A DNA stretch of 39,862 bases from Pseudomonadota bacterium (GTDB lineage Bacteria > Pseudomonadota > Gammaproteobacteria > Legionellales > Legionellaceae). Made by a program: the position numbers and the translations under genes. The notes below the pieces were generated by a model that worked only from the letters and a program-made list of their open reading frames with translations, was not told the origin of the DNA and did not search any database. The number at the start of each line of letters is the position of its first letter. The first letter of the stretch is position 1. The DNA lies in assembly GCA_021848965.1 (NCBI GenBank), contig JAJZTL010000007.1, forward strand, positions 1 to 39,862, given 5' to 3'. Shown here piece after piece: positions 34,138 through 39,862 of the stretch.

Positions 34138-35387
34138 AAGCTTTGATGTTTGGCTGGGAATTTCCCCCAGTTATCAGTGGCGGATTAGGCATCGCTTGCC
34201 ACGGAATTGTACAAGGGTTATTAGACCAACAGGTTGAAGTTACCCTTGTGCTACCCTTTTTGCATCCAGATCAAAATACGCCGGAATGTCTGCATGAAAA
34301 ACGCTTGCAGTATAAGAAAGCATTAAAGCATGATGAAAGCAGCGAACTAATTCATATTGAGTTAGTTGACTCACTGTTGAGACCTTATTGTGCCCCAGAA
34401 CAATATACATTTCATAAGAGCAATACGAGTATTTCTCTCTATGGCAGTGATTTATGGTCTGAAGTACATCGCTATGCACATGAAGCCGCGACTATTGCTC
34501 GAACAACCAATCATGACTTGATTCATGCTCATGATTGGCTAACCATATTAGCTGGAATTGAGGCAAGAAAAATTAGTGGGAAACCACTAATTTTTCATGT
34601 GCATGCATTAGAGCAAGATCGTTGTTCACAAGCTCCAAATCCAGCAACACAAGCAATTGAAGAGCAAGGCTTACGTCAAGCTGATTTAATTATTACCGTT
34701 AGTCAATACACTAAACAAAGAATTATCCAAACCTATAATATTTCACCTGAAAAAATTGCAGTGGTTTATAATGGCCACAGGGCAACAACATCAACATCTG
34801 ATTCTTTACCCACCTTATCAAGATGGCATAATGATCACTTTATCGTTTTATTTTTAGGACGTGTCACAGAACAAAAAGGCCCGCATTATTTTATTAAAGC
34901 AGCTGAAAAAATTTTATCTCATCGACAAGATGTTGATTTTATTATTGCAGGCGAGGGAGATCAACTACCGTATGCCATTGATACCTGTGCACGTTTAGGC
35001 ATTTCTTCTCACGTACACTTCACAGGATTTCTCAAACGTGATGAAGTAGATAAATTTTATCAGTTAAGTGATGTATACGTTATGCCAAGTGTTTCAGAAC
35101 CCTTTGGCATTGTCTGCTTAGAAGCCATTGCACACGGAGTCCCTGTAGTAATTTCAAAACAATCAGGCGTATCGGAAGTATTGACCAATTCACTCACTGT
35201 AGATTATTGGGACATTGACCAATTAGCAAACAAAATTATGGCATTGTTGGACTACCCTGCAATCAAAAAAGAAATGCTGCAACATGCAAAGCGTGAATTA
35301 TCTGAATTAACATGGGATGTGGCTGCAAAAGAAATTTTGTCCTACTATCATAAAATGACATCAAAATCTCTAGGAGAAAACATCTAA
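34134..35387 (+). CDS. GT4 glycosyltransferase, glycogen-synthase-like
   Basis: This is a GT-B fold glycosyltransferase of 417 residues. The N-terminal domain opens with MFGWEFPPVISGGLG (5-19), the Gly-rich sugar-acceptor loop shared by glycogen synthases of GT4/GT5. HAHDWLT follows near 132. The C-terminal domain has FLGRVTEQKG near 240 and the EX7E donor motif (Glu322 to Glu330 in SEPFGIVCLEA), then GVPVVISKQSGVSEV. With GalU and two glucan hydrolases in the same unit, a UDP-glucose-dependent alpha-glucan synthase is the best guess; the acceptor is not provable from sequence and a role in another glucoside is possible. It shares a 4-base overlap with the glucoamylase and a 1-base overlap with rpe. 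Confidence 0.85.
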   Translation: MKALMFGWEFPPVISGGLGIACHGIVQGLLDQQVEVTLVLPFLHPDQNTPECLHEKRLQYKKALKHDESSELIHIELVDSLLRPYCAPEQYTFHKSNTSISLYGSDLWSEVHRYAHEAATIARTTNHDLIHAHDWLTILAGIEARKISGKPLIFHVHALEQDRCSQAPNPATQAIEEQGLRQADLIITVSQYTKQRIIQTYNISPEKIAVVYNGHRATTSTSDSLPTLSRWHNDHFIVLFLGRVTEQKGPHYFIKAAEKILSHRQDVDFIIAGEGDQLPYAIDTCARLGISSHVHFTGFLKRDEVDKFYQLSDVYVMPSVSEPFGIVCLEAIAHGVPVVISKQSGVSEVLTNSLTVDYWDIDQLANKIMALLDYPAIKKEMLQHAKRELSELTWDVAAKEILSYYHKMTSKSLGENI

Positions 35388-36058
35388 TGAACACAATCAA
35401 AATATCAGCCTCTATTCTATCTTCTAATTGGGCTCATTTAGGAAGAGAAGCCAAAGCCATCGTTGCAGCAGGAGCGGACGAAATTCATGTTGATGTCATG
35501 GATAATCACTACGTACCCAATCTGACATTGGGTCCTCGAATATGTGAATGTCTAAAAAAAGATGGCCTCTCTGTTCCAATGGATGTACATCTTATGGTTA
35601 AACCAGTTGATGATTTAATTGTCGCCTTTGCCAAAGCGGGCGCTTCTAGCATCAATATTCACCCAGAAAGCACCGAACATCTTGATCGCAGCATTACATT
35701 AATTAAAACACTGGGATGCAAAGCAGGAATCACTCTCAATCCAACGACACCCTTAGATTATCTCGATTACATTCTAGAAAAACTAGACCAAATTCTCATT
35801 ATGACTGTCAATCCAGGTTTTGGAGGGCAACCTTTTATTCATAGCATGTTAAATAAAGTTGCCGATGTATATCAACGCATTCAAAATAAATCTTTGCCTA
35901 TTTCTTTACGCGTCGATGGTGGAATCAAAGCAAGCAATATAGCCAGTCTTGCTAAAGCCGGCGTTGATACATTTATAGTAGGATCTGCTTTGTTTGAGGC
36001 CGAAGATTACTCCGTAGCCATGAAAACCCTACGACAAGCAATTAATAATTCCAACTAA
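35387..36058 (+). CDS. rpe: ribulose-phosphate 3-epimerase
   Basis: It interconverts ribulose-5-phosphate and xylulose-5-phosphate, linking Gnd to phosphoketolase and transketolase. The 223-residue TIM barrel has all the usual residues: His34 and Asp36 in EIHVDVMDNHYVPN, His68 in DVHLMVKP, the phosphate loop VNPGFGGQPF (141-150), and Asp177 in LRVDGGI. Ser8 sits in SASILSSN. The start shares one base with the GT4 stop (TAATG), so this metabolic gene is locked into the glucan operon. That placement fits a pathway running from glucan to xylulose-5-phosphate. Confidence 0.96.
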   Translation: MNTIKISASILSSNWAHLGREAKAIVAAGADEIHVDVMDNHYVPNLTLGPRICECLKKDGLSVPMDVHLMVKPVDDLIVAFAKAGASSINIHPESTEHLDRSITLIKTLGCKAGITLNPTTPLDYLDYILEKLDQILIMTVNPGFGGQPFIHSMLNKVADVYQRIQNKSLPISLRVDGGIKASNIASLAKAGVDTFIVGSALFEAEDYSVAMKTLRQAINNSN

Positions 36059-36138
36059 AACATTAAATGCGCCTAAATGAATCTATTCTTTGCGTGCGCT
36101 TGGCGTCATAGACCTCGTTGGATAACATTAAAAAGTTA

Positions 36139-36159
36139 AAAGGATTGTAAAACTCCTTT
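36139..36159 (-). terminator. weak terminator candidate after xfp
   Basis: AAAGGA (36139-36144) and TCCTTT (36154-36159) form a 6-bp stem with a 9-base loop. On the minus strand the next bases are T-rich (TAACTTTTTAATG). The stem is short and AT-rich, so confidence is low. The rest of 36059-36207 shows no gene and no clear terminator for rpe. Confidence 0.3.
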
Positions 36160-36207
36160 CAGAAAAAATTTGGGTGCCGTGTTTTCTGCGCTGTGATTTC
36201 TGTTGTA

Positions 36208-38520
36208 TTACTCCCATTTCCATGAAGTGATTTCATCAAGATCAACACCATAACGTTTAATATAGTCAGTATGTTCAATAAATTTTTGATGATATTTTCC
36301 ATGTAATTGGTTTGCTGTTTCTGTGGGAATAACGCCTCGTTCTGCGAGCAGAGAAAAAGTTTCTTGAGCCAAGTGCCATCGACTAGTTTGATTACGAATG
36401 TGCATATCATAAGGTGTTGTTGTTGAACCATTTTCAACGTAGCCATGAATAAAGAAACGCTTTGTATTGCCATAATAAAATAAAAGCTGTTTTATCACCG
36501 CAGGATATCCATGAAAATTTAAAATAACAGGCTTATCTTTTGTAAAAAAGGCCTCGAATTGCTTCTCAGTGAGAGAGCCCGAATAACCTAATCCAATAGC
36601 AGATAATTCAATAACATTAACAAAACGAATTTTTACTCGCGGTGTTTCCTGTTTGATGATTGTAATTGCGGCTAGAGCCTCCTTAGAAACATAGTCGCCG
36701 ATACCAACCATAACTATATCAGGATCGGAATCACTGGCAAAATCCCAAATCATTAATCCTTCCTTTAATTCAATCTTTGCTAGTTCAGGAGTCAGCCAAC
36801 GAGGTTCTAATGTTTTTCCTGCAACAATCACATTTACAAAATTTCGTGATTGAAGACATTTATCGAGAACCACTAATGTACTATTAGCATCCGGTGGAAA
36901 GTAAGCACGTGCAAAATCGCCATTTTTCTCCAATAAATTTGAAATAAACCCTGGATTTTGATGAGAAAACCCATTGTGTTCTTGTCGCCATCCTGATGAA
37001 GTTAAAATATAATTGAGTGAAGGAACCTCTCCTCGCCAAGAAAAATTTTGAGCTACTTTCAAAAATTTCATATATTGATCGGCCATGCTGGAAACAATTT
37101 GAATAAATGCTTCATAAGAAGCAAAAATCGCATGCCTACCCGTTAAAATATAGCCTTGAGTTAAACCTTGTAAAGAGTGTTCACTGAGCATTTCAATCAC
37201 ACGTCCATCAACAGAACTATCGTGATCCCATGATTTTTTTGGTTGTAGATTAGCTCGTGCAGTTGTCTCAAAAACTTTATCCAATTTATTAGAATAGGTT
37301 TCATCTGGCGAAAAAAGGCGAAAATTGTTGGATGAGTGATTTAATTGAAAGACTTTGTTGAGATAATTGCCAACAAATCGCATACTGCTTGATCCTACTG
37401 TACCTGGCTGAGTTGCATCTTCTGCTAATACCTTAATATCTGGAAGATTTAAATTTTTTACAATCGCGCCACCGTAAGTATGATTGTTAGCCCCCATTCT
37501 CAGAGCTTTATCGGGTAGAAGATTCACTATATCTTCAATAAATCCCGTTTTGGCATCAAATAAATGATTAAACTCATAGGAGCATAACCACTTATTTAAG
37601 GCGCGTAATTCTTGGGTGTCTGTTTTAGCATCAGAAATTACAGCCTGGTGGGAAGAATAATTTCCTTCAATTTTTAATCCACGTAATGTTTTAATGCCTG
37701 TCCAACCTTTCGGTGTTTTTAAAATAATCATGGGTGGACGAGCAGTTTGTCTATTGTTTCGCCATTCTTGAATCAAGGTATAGCACTGCTCCAATGTATT
37801 GAGCATTTTTTCATAAATAGAGTTTCCTTCCACAATAAAAGGCTCATAACCATAACCGAAAAAAAGCGACTTTAACTCTTTATTCGTCATTCGACCAAAA
37901 ATAGTAGGGCCAGAAATTTTGTAACCATTAAGGTGAAGAATGGGTAAAACAACGCCATTTGTTGTTGGATCAATAAATTTATTTAAATGCCAAGCTGTTG
38001 CAGTAGGACCTGTTTCAGCTTCACCATCACCAATAACACAAGCGACAAGTGTGTCAGGATTATCTAATGCAGCTCCATAAGCAGTTGAAAGAGCATATCC
38101 TAATTCCCCACCCTCCAAGATAACACCAGGGGCTCCTGGACTAGAATGGCTGGGAAATCCATAAGGCCAACAAAAGTTTTTTATTATATATTGTATACCT
38201 GCATAGTTATGCGTTGCTTGCGGATAATAAGTTTTCAAGGTTTCTTCAATAAATAGGTTAGCTTGCAATGCTGCAAACCCATGCCCGGGTCCCAAAATAA
38301 ACATAACCGGCGTTTGATTTTTTTTGATGAGATAATTGAGATGAGCATAAATAAAATTAATACCAGGACATGTTCCCCAATGTCCTAATAATCTAGGTTT
38401 AATATCATTGAAAGATAAAGGTTTGCTCAGCAAAAAATTATCCATTAAATAAATCTGCGCAGCAGAAAGGTAGTTAGCTGCACGCACGTATTTCTTTAAC
38501 TGTTCTATAATTTTATCCAT
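36208..38520 (-). CDS. xfp: phosphoketolase
   Basis: This TPP-dependent enzyme cleaves xylulose-5-phosphate (often also fructose-6-phosphate) with phosphate to acetyl-phosphate plus glyceraldehyde-3-phosphate or erythrose-4-phosphate. I start it at ATG 38520 (770 residues) because GCGGAG lies just upstream in the 14-base gap after ackA; another ATG at 38535 would overlap the ackA stop. Family motifs are GHWGTCPGINFIYAHLN (46-62, His47, His60), LGPGHG (76-81, His80), PSHSSPGAPG, EGGELGYALS, and the TPP site GDGEAETGP (164-172). Small departures from the consensus are GTCPG for GTTPG and CWPYGFPSH for F.FPGGIPSH. Its partner ackA is upstream in the same unit, the common xfp-ackA pairing. Confidence 0.94.
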   Translation of the reverse strand: MDKIIEQLKKYVRAANYLSAAQIYLMDNFLLSKPLSFNDIKPRLLGHWGTCPGINFIYAHLNYLIKKNQTPVMFILGPGHGFAALQANLFIEETLKTYYPQATHNYAGIQYIIKNFCWPYGFPSHSSPGAPGVILEGGELGYALSTAYGAALDNPDTLVACVIGDGEAETGPTATAWHLNKFIDPTTNGVVLPILHLNGYKISGPTIFGRMTNKELKSLFFGYGYEPFIVEGNSIYEKMLNTLEQCYTLIQEWRNNRQTARPPMIILKTPKGWTGIKTLRGLKIEGNYSSHQAVISDAKTDTQELRALNKWLCSYEFNHLFDAKTGFIEDIVNLLPDKALRMGANNHTYGGAIVKNLNLPDIKVLAEDATQPGTVGSSSMRFVGNYLNKVFQLNHSSNNFRLFSPDETYSNKLDKVFETTARANLQPKKSWDHDSSVDGRVIEMLSEHSLQGLTQGYILTGRHAIFASYEAFIQIVSSMADQYMKFLKVAQNFSWRGEVPSLNYILTSSGWRQEHNGFSHQNPGFISNLLEKNGDFARAYFPPDANSTLVVLDKCLQSRNFVNVIVAGKTLEPRWLTPELAKIELKEGLMIWDFASDSDPDIVMVGIGDYVSKEALAAITIIKQETPRVKIRFVNVIELSAIGLGYSGSLTEKQFEAFFTKDKPVILNFHGYPAVIKQLLFYYGNTKRFFIHGYVENGSTTTPYDMHIRNQTSRWHLAQETFSLLAERGVIPTETANQLHGKYHQKFIEHTDYIKRYGVDLDEITSWKWE

Positions 38521-38534
38521 TATTATTCTCCGCA

Positions 38535-39704
38535 TTAAACTTTAATAATACAATGTTGTGTGTGTTTTGCAATAATCAGCTCTTCATTGGTAGGAATAAC
38601 AGCAACCAGCACTCTACTGTTAAGCTTACTGATAATTGATGCATTTTTTTCATTAGAATCCTCATCTATAAATACACCTAACCATTGTAATTGATTGCAA
38701 ATCTTCTTTCTAATAATAGCTGAATTCTCTCCTATTCCTGCCGTAAAAATAATAGCATCACAACCTTGTAATGTTGCACATAATGCAGATAATTGACTGG
38801 CAGCACGAGAACAAAATAATTCAACAGCCTCTGCAGCATGGGGCTCTGTACTTGATAGAAGTTCATGCATATTACTGCTAATACCAGAAACACCTAATAA
38901 GCCGGATTCTTGATACAATAACGCATTTACTTTTTTAACTGACATCTTTTTTTCTCGAAGTAAGTACAAAATAACTCCCGGATCAATGGTTCCACAACGC
39001 GTGCCCATCATTAAACCATCTAATGCAGTGAATCCCATTGTAGTACTCACACTCTTGCGATTTTTCATCGCGCACATACTGGCTCCTTGCCCAAGATGGG
39101 CAACAATAATCTTATCATTTGCTTTCTTTTCAAGGTATTTTGGTAAAACAGATGCTATATACTCATAAGAGATCCCATGAAAACCATATCTGATTATTCC
39201 TTCCGAAGTTAATGCTCGAGGAATAGCAAAAAGCTGTGCTAATTTATCTTGTGTGTGATGAAATGTCATATCAAAGCAAGCGACTTGTATTAGTTGCGGA
39301 TAATGTTTGCAAATAATCTTAATGGGTTCAATGTTAAGAGCTTGATGCAGAGGTGCTAAACTATTGAGTGAAGCCATTTTTTGAATCACTTCTTCTGTAA
39401 TCAATGTTGGACCAGAAAAATAACTTCCTCCATGAACCACCCGATGCCCAACTGCTATTAATTTTAGCTGATTTTTTAAATGTTCTAACCAATCAAATAA
39501 ATAATTCAATGGCGATTTCTGCTTTTGTAAGGAAATCGACTGTTTAAATAATAAATGATGATATTCATCAAAAACGTTTAGTTGAGGTTTTTCTAAAATA
39601 TTTTTAATTTCTCCATGATAGAGCAACTCCAATGTGCTACAAGTAAAAATGGAAAACTTGATACTCGATGAACCAGAATTTATCACCAAAATAGTTTCTT
39701 TCAT
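38535..39704 (-). CDS. ackA: acetate kinase
   Basis: It converts acetyl-phosphate and ADP to acetate and ATP, or the reverse. The 389 residues carry the ASKHA motif VINSGSSSIKF (7-17, Asn9), GHRVVHGG with Arg88, and the catalytic Asp145 in CFDMTFHHT. Further on are RYGFHGISYEY with His176, HLGQGASMCA (203-212), GTRCGTIDPG with Arg236, FTAGIGENS, and Glu374/375 in PTNEELIIA. The usual GTR.GDIDP has Thr in place of Asp here. ATG 39704 has GAGGG eight bases upstream (39713-39717). It leads the ackA-xfp pair and should collect ATP from phosphoketolase-derived acetyl-phosphate. I found no convincing promoter directly upstream. Confidence 0.95.
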   Translation of the reverse strand: MKETILVINSGSSSIKFSIFTCSTLELLYHGEIKNILEKPQLNVFDEYHHLLFKQSISLQKQKSPLNYLFDWLEHLKNQLKLIAVGHRVVHGGSYFSGPTLITEEVIQKMASLNSLAPLHQALNIEPIKIICKHYPQLIQVACFDMTFHHTQDKLAQLFAIPRALTSEGIIRYGFHGISYEYIASVLPKYLEKKANDKIIVAHLGQGASMCAMKNRKSVSTTMGFTALDGLMMGTRCGTIDPGVILYLLREKKMSVKKVNALLYQESGLLGVSGISSNMHELLSSTEPHAAEAVELFCSRAASQLSALCATLQGCDAIIFTAGIGENSAIIRKKICNQLQWLGVFIDEDSNEKNASIISKLNSRVLVAVIPTNEELIIAKHTQHCIIKV

Positions 39705-39734
39705 TACTTAAACCCTCATTGTTAATAAATTTTC

Positions 39735-39753
39735 GGGCGAATATTATTCGCCC
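39735..39753. repeat. palindromic motif, copy 2 (REP-like hairpin)
   Basis: GGGCGAATA and TATTCGCCC form a perfect 9-bp palindrome around a single central T. Bases 39738-39753 are identical to 3943-3958. It lies between the partial gene at the right edge and the ackA ribosome site, where it could form a strong hairpin in RNA from either strand. No T run follows on the minus strand (GAAAATTTATT). Confidence 0.5.
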
Positions 39754-39760
39754 CTACGGT

Positions 39761-39862
39761 TCAGAGAATTTTCATGCAATTGTTATAAATACGAAGGTTA
39801 TAGCATTCCATCACTTCATTCACTGTAATCTGACTAATAGGGCTGTGCCGCTCTAGATCGGA
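39761..39862 (-). CDS. 3' end of an unidentified gene (partial)
   Basis: The minus strand is open from the window edge to a TGA at 39761-39763, giving 33 residues that begin SDLERHSPISQITVNEVMEC and end NNCMKIL. The mix of charged and hydrophobic residues looks coding, but the segment is too short to assign. If real, the gene is codirectional with ackA and ends 56 bases before it. It could also be chance. Confidence 0.3.
   Translation of the reverse strand, partial: SDLERHSPISQITVNEVMECYNLRIYNNCMKIL

Noticed and set aside
36159-36473. 104-codon minus-strand frame across the xfp 3' end
   Set aside because: It overlaps the conserved end of xfp in another frame and resembles no protein.
20760-39704. 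The metabolic block as a recently acquired island
   Set aside because: No integrase, tRNA junction or insertion sequence is seen, and base composition looks like the rest of the window by eye.

Overview
The window reads as chromosome of an AT-rich gammaproteobacterium. YheS, LtaE, LipB and PBP5/6-type DacA can all be aligned by eye with their enteric counterparts. A 4282-residue protein of unknown family, two small effector-like proteins and a eukaryote-like GH15 glucoamylase suggest a host-associated or protist-associated lineage, most likely Legionellales (Legionella/Coxiella/Berkiella type). That placement is inference from gene style; there is no rRNA or other marker gene here.

Left part (1-7870). 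A small hydrophilic unknown protein with its own near-consensus promoter is followed by the ABC-F ATPase gene yheS. The 3' end of yheS appears frameshifted at a run of ten A. A membrane protein with coiled coils is coupled to it. Then come ltaE (minus strand) and, divergent from it, an alpha/beta hydrolase gene preceded by a structured leader, then dacA and lipB overlapping by 8 bases. The ltaE and hydrolase promoters are back to back.

Middle (7915-20763). One uninterrupted 12.8-kb gene encodes a giant, mostly alpha-helical protein. It has a Ser-rich N-terminus, a Gly/Ala-rich membrane hairpin near residues 3610-3660 and a coiled-coil C-terminus. It ends tail to tail with ppgK, overlapping by 4 bases.

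Right part (20760-39704). This is a dense carbon-metabolism island in three transcription units. A minus-strand operon runs HAD phosphatase > tkt > tal-pgi fusion > gnd > zwf > pgl > polyphosphate/ATP glucokinase, from a clear promoter at 30242-30269. A plus-strand unit runs galU > GH57 amylase > GH15 glucoamylase > GT4 glycosyltransferase > rpe. A minus-strand pair is ackA > xfp. Together they suggest storage and recovery of an alpha-glucan: UDP-glucose made by GalU feeds the GT4 enzyme, and GH57/GH15 release glucose. PpgK then makes glucose-6-phosphate, Zwf/Pgl/Gnd make ribulose-5-phosphate, and Rpe makes xylulose-5-phosphate. Phosphoketolase splits that to acetyl-phosphate plus glyceraldehyde-3-phosphate, and AckA recovers ATP. 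Tkt and Tal-Pgi allow carbon to cycle back to glucose-6-phosphate.

A 16-base palindromic motif occurs at both 3943-3958 and 39738-39753. At the right edge, the last 102 bases look like the 3' end of another minus-strand gene. I see no tRNA, rRNA, CRISPR array, complete insertion sequence or replication origin.
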